This document shows, in pieces, positions 1 to 8,481 of a stretch of DNA of 64,000 bases. The notes under the pieces are model-generated. The model saw nothing but the letters and a program-made list of their open reading frames with translations, did not search any database and was not told where the DNA came from. The translations under genes were made by a program, and so were the position numbers. The stretch comes from an uncultured cyanobacterium (GTDB lineage: Bacteria; Cyanobacteriota; Cyanobacteriia; CACIAM-69d): positions 1 through 64,000 of the forward strand of contig CALGDE010000027.1 of assembly GCA_937883785.1 (NCBI GenBank). The letters run 5' to 3'. Numbering within the stretch: the first letter of the stretch is position 1; every line of letters begins with the position of its first letter.

Positions 1-181
1 ATTGGTGGCCTGCATAACTCTCAATTTGGGGTTGAAAAAGCGGATTTCGTATGACCACGCTTCGACTCTGCTCAGCCTTTGCCAAATTCCAATGTCTCAT
101 TTTTGGGTCGAATGGCCCTAACGAGGACGTTGGAGCCTCGGGTGTTTCAACGCGCTGTCCAGGGAATTTTACAGGGCAAAT

Positions 182-1615
182 TCAGGCGTCCGTGGCTTGG
201 ATTTTTTCAGTGGGCTGCCAGTAGCTGGCGATAATTGCCACCATTAGCCACCACGCTGTTTGCACTTGGGGACGGTACCACACCGTGTCCACAGCGCCGT
301 GGGCCATCATGCCTAAAATTGCTGCCGTTGCCCCCAGAACCCAATAGCCGTCAGCATTCCATCGCTGTTGCAAGCGACGGGCGTGCTGCCATGCCTGATG
401 GAGAGTCACCACCACCAGCCAGAGGAAAGCGATCGCTCCAATGAGCCCCGTTTCCACGCAAATTTCCAGAAAGACCGAGTAAGCACTGAGGGCGGTGTAT
501 TTGGGGCGTTGATAGAGGGGATAGATTTTGTTGAAAGCGCCGTTGCCTGGACCGATGCCCAACCAGGGGCGATCGCGAATCATTTCCAGCACCGCCGTCC
601 ATACATTGATACGGAAGTTGTTGCTGCTGTCACCTCGCCCGGCAAAAATGCTGACCACCCGCGTACGAATGGGAGCGACGAATAACACTGCGCCCACTAG
701 CAATGCCGCGCCGGACCCTAGCAAAATAGGCAAGGCCCATTGTTTCCAAAAGGGAGAAAACCGCACGGACCACCACGCCACCAGCAGCACGGCGATCGCC
801 CCCAACGCCACCACCAATCCAATCCAACCGCCGCGACTGTAGGTCACCACCAGGCATGCGCTGTTTACCATCACCATCACCGCCGCCAGCGCCTTTGCAC
901 CCCACCGGCGCCAGTTAAACAGCGCCGCCACCGATAGGGGCACCGCTGGCACTAGATAACCTGCCAGTAAGTTGGGATTGCCGAGGGAGCTATAAACTCG
1001 AGTGGTTTTGGCGAGGGACGATTCAGCATCAACCCAGGTAGCCAGGGCAGGGGCGCCATGGAAAAACTGGTGAATGCCGTAGCTGGCAACTCCCAGGGCA
1101 GCGTACAGGTACACAGTAATCACCACGGAACGCCACTTGGGTGCTCGCAATACCCGCGCCATTAGGGCAAAAAGCACCAGGTACAATGCCAGCTTGATTA
1201 ATCCCGACAGAGCCGCGCGGGGCACGGGCGATAAGCCAGTGGCGGCAATCGCGATCGCGGCGTACAAGAGTAGAGGCAGGTGAATGGGCGTAAACAGGGA
1301 TTTAGCCGCCGCCGCATTGAATCGATGATCTTGCCCGTCGGCGATCGTTAACAACAACCAAAACCCCGCCGCTGCCGCCAGCCCAATACCAATAGGTCCC
1401 GTGCCAATAAACGGCGCTCCCGCAAAAATCAGCGCCACCATCAACGCCCCTACGGCGTCCCCATGGCTAATTAAAAAGCTGCCCGATTCCCAGGATCCCA
1501 ACGCCCCAATCCAGCGTCCCAAAAAACTATCCCGCCGCCATTGCCCCAATGCCGTCTGGGATAGCAACAGTGCATCTCGCCAGGCAGCAAGCATTGGAGA
1601 CTCTGGAAAACCCAT
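182..1615 (-). CDS. ictB: IctB-like O-antigen ligase (Wzy_C) family membrane protein
   Basis: This 477-residue polytopic membrane protein belongs to the O-antigen ligase/polymerase (Wzy_C) superfamily and most resembles cyanobacterial IctB. About ten or more hydrophobic segments are visible between residues 45 and 465. Family motifs include GNPNLLAGYL near residue 210, YSRGGW near 260 and GIGPGNGAFN near 355, the large loop typical of Wzy_C. IctB was first described as an inorganic carbon transporter, but its direct transport role is disputed, so a glycan-ligase function remains possible. The ATG start gives a length very close to IctB of model Synechococcus (about 467). It is followed in the same direction by nothing within the window. 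Family assignment is firm; the IctB name is inferred from overall resemblance. Confidence 0.82.
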   Translation of the reverse strand: MGFPESPMLAAWRDALLLSQTALGQWRRDSFLGRWIGALGSWESGSFLISHGDAVGALMVALIFAGAPFIGTGPIGIGLAAAAGFWLLLTIADGQDHRFNAAAAKSLFTPIHLPLLLYAAIAIAATGLSPVPRAALSGLIKLALYLVLFALMARVLRAPKWRSVVITVYLYAALGVASYGIHQFFHGAPALATWVDAESSLAKTTRVYSSLGNPNLLAGYLVPAVPLSVAALFNWRRWGAKALAAVMVMVNSACLVVTYSRGGWIGLVVALGAIAVLLVAWWSVRFSPFWKQWALPILLGSGAALLVGAVLFVAPIRTRVVSIFAGRGDSSNNFRINVWTAVLEMIRDRPWLGIGPGNGAFNKIYPLYQRPKYTALSAYSVFLEICVETGLIGAIAFLWLVVVTLHQAWQHARRLQQRWNADGYWVLGATAAILGMMAHGAVDTVWYRPQVQTAWWLMVAIIASYWQPTEKIQATDA

Positions 1616-1751
1616 GGAAGTAAAGGCTGTTTGAACGTAAAAGTTAGAACTGATCGTGGAATGTCGGCTAACGCACCAACCCTTGAAAAAACCGCTTAAG
1701 AAACTGAAAGTTGCATCAAGTGATCCCCTTAAAAGCGTTGATGGTGCCTTG

Positions 1752-2549
1752 TCATGCCTCCGGCGAACTCCAAGCAGGATGATTCATCAGAGCTTCCATC
1801 ACCCGAACGCCTCGTAGTTGGTTAGTCAGAGGCAGGTGTCCCTTCGGTGCATCGAGGGTCCACTGAAATTCGCCAGGGTATCGGGTCCAATGATTGCCCT
1901 CTTTCCAGTCAATTTTGGGCCACAGCTTTTCCCAGTCTTGCTTAACTCCCAGCCACAAATCCCGCTGCACAGAAAATCCAAATTTGCCCGACGAGTACAG
2001 CAGCCACAGTCGATCCAGCACCTGTAGCTCCAGGGGGGCAAACAGCTTAACTTCGGTGAAATATAGCCAGTTACGACCGGCGGCGGTGGGACTCGCCAGC
2101 TCGCACATTTTTTTCAGGGTGCGGCGATCGCCCTCTTCAAAATCCTGAACCATCAAGCAATCCTGAATGCTTTGATAGTCCACCTTGCAAGCCTTAGGCA
2201 ACTGGGCAATACCGCTGGGGTAATGCTCCGCCAGAAATCCCTTCACATGTTCGCTATCCGCCGCCGCCAGCTGATAGTAAATCGACCCCAACGCTAGCTG
2301 ATCGTCCGTTAAGTGCTGATCTAAAGCCACCGGAGTCGGCGAAATCGCCAGCGCCCGCTCCATCAGCAACGCCCAAGCCTCTGCCTGGGTTGCTTCAGCG
2401 ATCGCCGCCAGTTGTTTTTTCAGCGATCGCTCCGCCAGCTTTGCCTGTAATTTTCGGTGCAGTTCATCAGAGTCTGGGGAACTATCGCAAACGGGAGCAC
2501 TGGAAGGACTCATAGTGGGCAGAAAAGGTCTAGGGATTTGGGCCGACAA
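1752..2549 (-). CDS. GUN4 domain-containing protein
   Basis: The protein has 265 residues. The C-terminal half (about residues 120-255) reads as a GUN4 core: VDYQSIQDCLMVQDFEEGDRR, then LDRLWLLYSSGKFGFSVQRD and later LDAPKGHLP, all characteristic of the family. GUN4 binds protoporphyrin IX and Mg-protoporphyrin IX and stimulates Mg-chelatase in chlorophyll synthesis; many cyanobacteria also carry paralogues with unknown roles. The N-terminal 100 residues are charged and helical (KLAERSLKKQLAAIAEATQAEAWALLMERAL) and resemble the helical extension of Synechocystis Gun4. The gene stands alone, 136 bp upstream of ictB on the same strand. It could be the main Gun4 or a paralogue; the sequence alone does not decide. 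Confidence 0.85.
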   Translation of the reverse strand: MSAQIPRPFLPTMSPSSAPVCDSSPDSDELHRKLQAKLAERSLKKQLAAIAEATQAEAWALLMERALAISPTPVALDQHLTDDQLALGSIYYQLAAADSEHVKGFLAEHYPSGIAQLPKACKVDYQSIQDCLMVQDFEEGDRRTLKKMCELASPTAAGRNWLYFTEVKLFAPLELQVLDRLWLLYSSGKFGFSVQRDLWLGVKQDWEKLWPKIDWKEGNHWTRYPGEFQWTLDAPKGHLPLTNQLRGVRVMEALMNHPAWSSPEA

Positions 2550-2756
2550 GGAGGGCTCAACTTAAAGCCCCTCCCAGCAAAGTTTGCTTGGGGTTGGTCG
2601 GTTGTCGGTCAGATAGACGAAACGTTATGTTTTGCTCCAGACGATTTTATCTGAAAAATTCATCTTCCCCTTGAAAAGCCGCCTTAAAGCCACATTACCA
2701 AGGGCTGAAGTGGGAAAATCCATCAAAACTGGTAAAGAACCAGTAACAAAACGCCC

Positions 2757-3986
2757 CTACCAGTCTTCCCAATCTTCCCAGTCGCCCTCTTGGCGATCCC
2801 AATCATCAGGCGATCGCCCATCGTAGTCAGGATCCGCAGGGCGAATGACCCGATAATCCGCATCCATCACCGACTTTCGGGGCTGAGAGGGTTTAGGCGC
2901 CTCCGACTCCGGAGGCAAATTAAGGGGGGGGCGCTGGGCGCGTTGTCTTGGGGAAATTTCAGGACGAGATCGCTCCGGTACCGTTAAAGGCTCATCGTCA
3001 TCGTCTTGGTTAATCGCCCTAATAGGCGGTGTAGGGGATACCGGCGGACTGAACGATGAGTGGGGCTGGGCTGGCGGCGGAGTGATCAGCGGCTCTGGGC
3101 GACTTGTTTCTTCTGACTCACCGCCGTTAGCCCCATTATCCTTGCCTTGGTCACCTTTATCGGCGCTGCCATCAGCGCGATCCCCCGACCCATCATCCCT
3201 ATTTTGGTAGCTGTAGGAATAAATGGATCCCGTCTGTTCCCCTCGCAGCGGTCGTTGCTTCTCAAAATTTCTCAGCTCGGACGGCGGCGCTTCAGCTCTT
3301 CCTCGGTTATCCCCCTCTCGGGCAGGAATAGGGTTGGAGACAGCATTCTTCGCCCCACTCTCCACGGCGCCATTCACTGGCAAGTTATCTGACTGACGAT
3401 CCTTCGGACGCGGGCGATCGCGAGGAGGTCGCCGCCGCACCCCAGTTCCCGGCTGAGTCCACGCTTCATCCTCATCCCATTCCGGCTCATAATCCCAACC
3501 CTGTCGCGATCGATTGGGCTCATTCCAACCGCCAATTACCTCTTCTAATTCTTCATCGCCTGCTGATTCTGATTTAGGAATACGACGCGATCGCCGTCCC
3601 GAACCTCCCCCAGCGTCAGCAGTCTGCGCTGCAACACTCCACTCATCCTCTTCCTTCGCTGCTCCATCGCTGGCCGATCCTTCCTCATCCCAAATCTCCT
3701 CAGCCATGGACTCCACCGTTTGCCGCCGCGAAGATTCTCGACGCCCCGGCGATCGCCCAGGACGCAATTCCGGCTCTCGACGACGCTGGGGCAGTGGCGA
3801 ACCGATTAGCACCAACAGACCATTGGTCAATACTCCGGTGGCGATCGCAATACCCATCCAGACTCCCACCGGTAATGCCACCACCGGCTGCCCCAAAATC
3901 ACCAGCGGCAACACCACCGACAAATTTTGCAGCACCAGTATCGCTAATGCCCCCAAGGCTCCGCTAACTATAACCAGTCGCATCAC
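2757..3986 (-). CDS. Membrane-anchored protein with long disordered acidic tail
   Basis: I do not recognise a named family. The 409-residue product has two hydrophobic segments at about residues 3-30 and 36-62, a topology like LapA/DUF1049 small membrane proteins. About 330 residues of low-complexity, highly charged sequence follow, rich in Arg, Glu, Asp, Pro and Ser, ending in repeated DWEDW. The tail is predicted to be disordered and probably cytoplasmic. The start ATG lies about 155 bp from the divergent HD-domain gene, so the gap must hold both promoters. Codon use and HIP1 content look like those of its neighbours. Function is unknown. Confidence 0.7.
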   Translation of the reverse strand: MMRLVIVSGALGALAILVLQNLSVVLPLVILGQPVVALPVGVWMGIAIATGVLTNGLLVLIGSPLPQRRREPELRPGRSPGRRESSRRQTVESMAEEIWDEEGSASDGAAKEEDEWSVAAQTADAGGGSGRRSRRIPKSESAGDEELEEVIGGWNEPNRSRQGWDYEPEWDEDEAWTQPGTGVRRRPPRDRPRPKDRQSDNLPVNGAVESGAKNAVSNPIPAREGDNRGRAEAPPSELRNFEKQRPLRGEQTGSIYSYSYQNRDDGSGDRADGSADKGDQGKDNGANGGESEETSRPEPLITPPPAQPHSSFSPPVSPTPPIRAINQDDDDEPLTVPERSRPEISPRQRAQRPPLNLPPESEAPKPSQPRKSVMDADYRVIRPADPDYDGRSPDDWDRQEGDWEDWEDW

Positions 3987-4143
3987 TTCTGCCTTCCCTG
4001 GCTGATACCTATCGCTTCAACCCATCCACCACAATTCACCCAACCATTCCACCAATCAATGACTTAACCAACACTATCGGAGCACCAACACCCTTCGTCA
4101 CCTCATAAAATTTTGGTTGGTAGTCTTCCTACATTTTGGATTA

Positions 4144-4689
4144 ATGAGTATTTGGAGTCCAGAAAAATATTTACAGGCATGGCAGTTTGCAGCGATCGCC
4201 CACCTAGGTCAGCGTGAGCCGGGGTCAGAAATTTCGTACATAAAACATCTCGGATCAGTGGCAATGGAGGGTATGACGGCGATCGCCCTTGAGCCGACGA
4301 TTGAACAGCCCGACTTACTAATGCAATGCGCATTACTCCACGACACCATTGAAGACACAGCCGTCACCTTCGACGACGTGGAGCAAGAGTTTGGCTTAGC
4401 CGTCGCTCAAGGGGTATTGGCCCTGACTAAAGACTCAAGTCTGCCGACGAAAAAAGAACAAATGCACGATAGCCTCACGCGAATTCGCCAACAGCCTCGG
4501 GAAATTTGGATGGTCAAGCTGGGCGATCGCATCACCAACTTGAAAGCACCGCCCCACTATTGGAAACCAGAGAAAATCCAACGCTATCGCCAAGAAGCAA
4601 AACTGATTTTAGAAAGTTTAGGAGACGCTAACGAATACTTAGCCGCGCGACTGATGAAAAAAATTGATAGCTATCAATCCTTTCTGTAA
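4144..4689 (+). CDS. HD-domain metal-dependent phosphohydrolase (SpoT/MESH1-like)
   Basis: The 181-residue protein carries the HD hydrolase signature of the (p)ppGpp-hydrolase type: an upstream His (YIKH, about residue 35), ALLHDTIEDT (about 63-72) and KLGDRITNLK (about 128-137), matching the H...HD...D metal-ligand pattern of SpoT and MESH1. Single-domain proteins of this kind hydrolyse (p)ppGpp or related nucleotides; the substrate here is inferred. I chose the ATG at 4144 because the upstream codons (MVVFLHFGL) do not resemble the family, and the chosen start leads directly into the first helix. No synthetase domain is present. A 20-bp tandem duplication covers the stop codon. Confidence 0.82.
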   Translation: MSIWSPEKYLQAWQFAAIAHLGQREPGSEISYIKHLGSVAMEGMTAIALEPTIEQPDLLMQCALLHDTIEDTAVTFDDVEQEFGLAVAQGVLALTKDSSLPTKKEQMHDSLTRIRQQPREIWMVKLGDRITNLKAPPHYWKPEKIQRYRQEAKLILESLGDANEYLAARLMKKIDSYQSFL

Positions 4690-4723
4690 GACGCCTTGCT
4701 TGTCTGTAAGACGCCTTGCTTGT
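4684..4723 (+). repeat. Perfect 20-bp tandem duplication at a gene end
   Basis: The 20-base unit CTGTAAGACGCCTTGCTTGT occurs twice head to tail. The first copy contains the TAA stop of the HD-domain gene. It looks like a recent slippage or duplication event with no effect on the coding sequence. Confidence 0.9.
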
Positions 4724-5011
4724 AGTTATCTGTAGAAAGAAGAATCGCATAGCTCATGTTCAGAGGAGTAAAACCCAAATTTTTGCAGCCCTAAAGCTTT
4801 CCGTGGGGTCAGACAAGAATCTCCCTAGCCTCATAGACTTTACGCATCCTCGACCTTTTGTGTTTCGCCGACACAATCGTGTAGTTCTGCGACTCAGCAT
4901 GGAGTCATCGTCAGCCAGCCCCAAGAACATGACAATCCTGATAAGCAATCCTTGATAAAATGCGGGTCGGGATATTGAATATATCTAAGAAAAAGACTTT
5001 AGAGGTTGACC
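4724..5011. other. Intergenic region upstream of psbO
   Basis: About 290 bases without a convincing gene. The psbO promoter should lie here. A loose candidate is ATGACA (4929-4934) with GATAAA (4954-4959) at 19-base spacing; this is weak. A Shine-Dalgarno-like AGAGG sits at 5001-5005, six bases before the psbO ATG. Confidence 0.4.
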
Positions 5012-5836
5012 ATGAGATTCCGTGCCTTGATCGCCGCACTGCTCGCGATCTGTCTAGGCGTTCTCACCGCTTGCTCCAGCGACCCCGGAGACAACGGTGC
5101 ACCCTTGACCTACGAAGAGATTCGCAATACCGGACTGGCCAACAATTGCCCGTCCATCACATCCGTTAGCCGAGGCAGCATCACCCTCAATCCCGGCGCT
5201 GAGTATTCGATTTCTTCCTTATGCCTTCAGCCAGAACAGTATTTTGTGAAGGAAGAAGGACTTAATAAACGTAAAGAAGCAGAATTTATTAAGGGACGTG
5301 TTTTAACCCGTAAAACCAGCTCCCTAGACCAAATTGAAGGACCGCTGCAAGTGCAAGCAGACGGTAGCTTGAAGTTTACGGAAACCGATGGTTTCGACTT
5401 CCAAGCCATCACCGTATTGCTACCTGGTGGCGAAGAGGTACCTTTCCTGTTCACCATCAAGAAGTTAATCGCGACTTCCCAGGGCAATGATCCTGTCATC
5501 AACGCCTCTACGGACTTTGAAGGCGACTTCTTCGTTCCCTCCTACCGTGGCGCGACGTTCTTGGATCCCAAGGGTCGCGGTATTGCTAGCGGCTACGACA
5601 ACGCGGTGGCACTTCCGGCTCAGGCAGACAACGACGAGCTAGAGAAAGAGAACATTAAGAGCTACGACCAGGGCGAAGGTCACATCTCCCTACAAATCAC
5701 CAAAGTTGAGCCTGACACCAGCGAAATTGAAGGTACGTTTATCAGCGTTCAGCCTTCAGACACGGATTTGGGATCTAAGGAAGCTTTGGACGTGAAGATT
5801 ATCGGTTCCTTCTATGGCTTGATTGACGAGGCGTAA
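5012..5836 (+). CDS. psbO: Photosystem II manganese-stabilizing protein PsbO
   Basis: PsbO is the 33-kDa extrinsic subunit that stabilises the Mn4CaO5 cluster of photosystem II on the lumenal side. The 274-residue precursor begins with a signal peptide (MRFRALIAALLAICLGVLTACSS). The mature part starts with LTYEEIRNTGLANNCP and contains CLQPEQYFVKEE, with the Cys pair that forms the conserved disulfide. Family blocks such as FLDPKGRG and TKVEP...EGTF follow. The region before the start Cys (LTACSS) is lipobox-like, as in some cyanobacterial PsbO. ATG 5012 is preferred over an in-frame TTG six bases upstream because AGAGG is correctly spaced. The gene is monocistronic, with a strong hairpin terminator 60 bp downstream. 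Confidence 0.98.
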   Translation: MRFRALIAALLAICLGVLTACSSDPGDNGAPLTYEEIRNTGLANNCPSITSVSRGSITLNPGAEYSISSLCLQPEQYFVKEEGLNKRKEAEFIKGRVLTRKTSSLDQIEGPLQVQADGSLKFTETDGFDFQAITVLLPGGEEVPFLFTIKKLIATSQGNDPVINASTDFEGDFFVPSYRGATFLDPKGRGIASGYDNAVALPAQADNDELEKENIKSYDQGEGHISLQITKVEPDTSEIEGTFISVQPSDTDLGSKEALDVKIIGSFYGLIDEA

Positions 5837-5895
5837 ATACGACTTGTCTAAGCGGCATTAAGGACGAATCACTGACCAACATAAAGCGCAATATC

Positions 5896-5945
5896 AAAGC
5901 CAGGTTTCTATGGGTTCTCAGAGAACTCGAAAGAAACCTGGCTTT
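5896..5945 (+). terminator. psbO hairpin terminator
   Basis: A perfect 14-bp inverted repeat: AAAGCCAGGTTTCT (5896-5909) pairs with AGAAACCTGGCTTT (5932-5945). The 22-base loop holds a second small palindrome, GTTCTC-A-GAGAAC. There is no long T run, so it may act as a 3' stabiliser as well as a terminator. Confidence 0.8.
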
Positions 5946-6213
5946 GGCGTTTCCTAAGGATGATTTGCAGGTCCTTGAATTAAATCTGCTGAATTAGACC
6001 TGCTACACAAACCTGAAAAGCAGTAGCTGGCTGATCCGAGAATAGCCTTCGAGAAGCGTTGGCAAATGCTTCTCGCGCAACGTGCCTGTGACGCTGACGC
6101 TGCACAAAGGGCGCTCCTCATCCCTCAATTGCTGCCGCCGAAAATTTGACGGCAAAGGGTCATGTTTTACCGCTCTGCTCAGCCCGCATCAGCGAACCGA
6201 CAGCCTTCCATCT

Positions 6214-6253
6214 TCTATGAATTGAGACTTGCCTCTATGAATTGAGACTTGGA
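6214..6253 (+). repeat. Near-perfect 20-bp tandem duplication
   Basis: TCTATGAATTGAGACTTG is repeated at 20-base spacing (6214 and 6234); only the last two bases of the unit differ. There are just two units and no spacer, so this is not a CRISPR array. Confidence 0.85.
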
Positions 6254-6511
6254 ACTCAAAAATCAGCCCGCACAACAGCCCCTAAGATCTCTCGCGCTGA
6301 CGCAGAAACGGTTAATCGCCCTTATTTTTTGTGATCTAAGCCCGCCCAAACCCAAACACCTCAATAAAATTTAATAAAAAACATCGAGCAGTTTGTTGCG
6401 TAAGGGGCAATTTTTTATACGGGGTGTGACCCTCTGGGCTGTAGGCTGGCTCTCGTGAATCTGGCAATTCTGGATGGGGGCGATCGCCGAGGCTGTGGAT
6501 AGAAATTACAG

Positions 6512-6541
6512 ATCACCTGTGATGCGAAACACACCTGTGAT
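6512..6541. promoter_or_regulatory. Candidate CRP-type operator upstream of sigF
   Basis: TGTGA-TGCGAA-ACACA (6518-6533) differs by one base from TGTGA-N6-TCACA, the consensus for cyanobacterial cAMP receptor proteins such as SYCRP1. It overlaps a perfect palindrome ATCACCTGTGAT (6512-6523), and CACCTGTGAT recurs 18 bases later (6532-6541). It lies about 110-140 bp before the sigF start. Assignment to a given regulator is inference. Confidence 0.45.
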
Positions 6542-6651
6542 CCAGCCACCTGAATAGGATTTAGAGCAGTGCAACCCTGCAAGGTTGTTCAAGTTACGTT
6601 TCCGCGATATTTAATTCGCTGTTCGAGACACTGCTTTCTGACCTAGTGATT

Positions 6652-7440
6652 ATGGCCGCCGCACAATCCCAAACAAAGACTCAAGCCCTCAAGACCCAGT
6701 CTATGGAGCTTCTGGCAAGTTACCGCCAATCTCCTTCCACATCGGTGCGTAACCGCTTGGTGGAAATGAACATTGGCTTGGTACGCAAGGAGGCCTACCG
6801 ATGGGTTAGCCAGTGCAGCGAGGGGTTTGATGACCTGATGCAAATCGGAAGTTTAGGGCTTATTCGTGCGATTGAACGGTTTGACCCCACCAAAGGCGCA
6901 GCATTTAGCTCCTTTGCGTTGCCTTATATTCGCGGTGAGATTCAACACTATCTTCGCGATCGCAGCACCTCTATCAGGATTCCCAGACGCTTCCTAGAAT
7001 TACATCACCGCGCTGCCCAGATTTCCCGCAAGTTCCTTGATGCCCACGGGCGATCGCCCAGTGAGTCTGAAATTGCCGACGCCTTGGAAATCACCTCCAG
7101 CCAATGGCAAGACGTACGTCTGGCGTGTCAAAACCGGTCTTTGCTTAGCCTAGATGCTCCCCTGACGGACAGCGACAACGGAACAACTTCCCTGGGGGAA
7201 ACCGTCCTAGATCGCAAATATCACAGCTTCCAGCTAGCGGAAGAGGATCGCATCCGTCTTCAGCAGGCTTTGGTGCATCTGGAGTCGCGGACACGAGATA
7301 TTTTGGAATTTGTCTTCCTGCAAGACCTCACTCAAAAAGAAGTTGCCGACAAAATGGGCATCAGTGCCGTCACCGTATCGCGACGGGTGCGTAAAGGCTT
7401 GGATTCCCTGCAATCGTTGATGGTAAAAAGCGACGATTAG
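6652..7440 (+). CDS. sigF: RNA polymerase sigma factor SigF (group 3)
   Basis: The 262-residue protein has sigma regions 2 ([22 protein letters not shown], about 58-80, then FSSFALPYIRGEIQHYLRD), 3 (IPRRFLELHHRAAQI) and 4 (LTQKEVADKMGISAVTVSRRVRKGLDSL, about 227-254). Absence of region 1 and the RGEIQHYLRD motif place it in the SigF/SigB/WhiG-like group 3. In Synechocystis SigF is needed for type IV pilus formation and phototactic motility; that role is carried over by homology. ATG 6652 is preferred, although a GTG six bases upstream is in frame. The next gene encodes a PilP-like lipoprotein, which fits a pilus role. Confidence 0.93.
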   Translation: MAAAQSQTKTQALKTQSMELLASYRQSPSTSVRNRLVEMNIGLVRKEAYRWVSQCSEGFDDLMQIGSLGLIRAIERFDPTKGAAFSSFALPYIRGEIQHYLRDRSTSIRIPRRFLELHHRAAQISRKFLDAHGRSPSESEIADALEITSSQWQDVRLACQNRSLLSLDAPLTDSDNGTTSLGETVLDRKYHSFQLAEEDRIRLQQALVHLESRTRDILEFVFLQDLTQKEVADKMGISAVTVSRRVRKGLDSLQSLMVKSDD

Positions 7441-7494
7441 GTGACGACTGAATATTATTGGTTACAATTTGGGCGTATCCCTTGGAGAAGCGCT

Positions 7495-8391
7495 ATGGTA
7501 TCTGGCTTCGCTCGATTTGCTGTCACGGCCGCCGTTCTTGGTCTAATTACCGCCTGTGGCGGATCGCCGGAAACCACCCCGGAATCTTCGCCTTCCCCCA
7601 CAGAGGAGGAAGGTGCCTCTGTGCCCGTTGAAGAAGGTGTCCCCGCCGCAGATTTTGATGCGCCGTTGGTGCCTGGAGAAGTTGAGGAAGGCACAGCCGA
7701 AGGAGCGTCGCCAGTGCGAGTGGCACGGCTAATTGCGCCCACCAATCCTGATGCGCGAGCGCGGCAAACGGAGGCGGAGCTAAAGAAAACACGCACGGCG
7801 GCCAATCGCGATCCGTTTTCAATTCCCATCAATGTTTCGCCCTCGGTAGCAACCCCCAGAACGGCTGCTGAAGTGGAAGCAGCACGGGCGGAGGTAGAGC
7901 AAGGTGAAGAAGGCACAGGGCCAATAGCCATTCCCCGCCAAGCACCTCCAATTGTGACTAATCCCCCTGCACCGCCACCTAGCGCCCGCAGTTCTTCTCA
8001 GGCGTCCCGATCCTCCAGTGGTTCAGGATCTTCCTCTAGTTCCAGCAGCGCTTCTTCTAGTACGCCGTCTCCAGAACCGGCGCAGCCGGCACGCCCTGCG
8101 GGTCCTCCGGCACCTTCCGGTGCTTTGGGTATTCGAGTGACTGGGGTTGTGCAGGTGGGTAACGACTACAAAATTGTGCTCGAAGTGCCTGGGGAGCCTA
8201 CCGCTCGCTATGTGTCCGTCGGTGATCGCCTAAGCGGTGATGTGCTGGTTAAGCGCGTGGAATTAGATGATCTTTTGGATCCCATCGTGGTCTTCGAGCA
8301 GTTTGGGCAAGAAGTGTTAAAACCGGTAGGAGAGGAGCCGTCGGAGCAAGTGGCGATCGCCCCTAATACCGGCTCTGAGCCTAGGTTTTAA
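7495..8391 (+). CDS. Putative lipoprotein with PilP-like C-terminal domain
   Basis: The 298-residue product starts with a lipoprotein signal (MVSGFARFAVTAAVLGLITAC, lipid-modified Cys about residue 21). A long Pro/Ser/Glu-rich linker (about 22-205) includes a serine run near residues 180-190. The last 90 residues (GALGIRVTGVVQVGNDYKIV ... RYVSVGDRLSGDVLVKRVEL) read like the beta domain of PilP-type pilus assembly lipoproteins, where a VGD motif precedes the final strands. PilP links the PilMNO inner-membrane platform to the secretin. An in-frame GTG at 7441 directly after the sigF stop would add 18 residues, but the signal peptide favours ATG 7495. Co-transcription with sigF is likely. The pilus assignment is inference. 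Confidence 0.68.
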   Translation: MVSGFARFAVTAAVLGLITACGGSPETTPESSPSPTEEEGASVPVEEGVPAADFDAPLVPGEVEEGTAEGASPVRVARLIAPTNPDARARQTEAELKKTRTAANRDPFSIPINVSPSVATPRTAAEVEAARAEVEQGEEGTGPIAIPRQAPPIVTNPPAPPPSARSSSQASRSSSGSGSSSSSSSASSSTPSPEPAQPARPAGPPAPSGALGIRVTGVVQVGNDYKIVLEVPGEPTARYVSVGDRLSGDVLVKRVELDDLLDPIVVFEQFGQEVLKPVGEEPSEQVAIAPNTGSEPRF

Positions 8392-8481
8392 ACCTCTTTA
8401 TGCAGCGTAAGCTTCATTGGGTTTGAAATTAGGTTAGCCCCTAGAAACAGCATAGAAATAACGTTGGGAGAAGGTGAGGCC

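Larger units (their letters stand above)
5946..6651. other. Long intergenic region before sigF
   Basis: About 700 bases with no credible gene. It holds a hairpin (6050-6060 with 6065-6075, one mismatch, loop GGCA), a 20-bp tandem duplication (6214-6253), and palindromic CACCTGTGAT elements (6512-6541) about 115 bp before sigF. A small RNA is possible, but no known family was recognised. Confidence 0.5.

Noticed and set aside
6214-6253. Direct repeats resembling a minimal CRISPR array
   Set aside because: Only two 20-bp units in direct contact, no spacers and no cas genes nearby.
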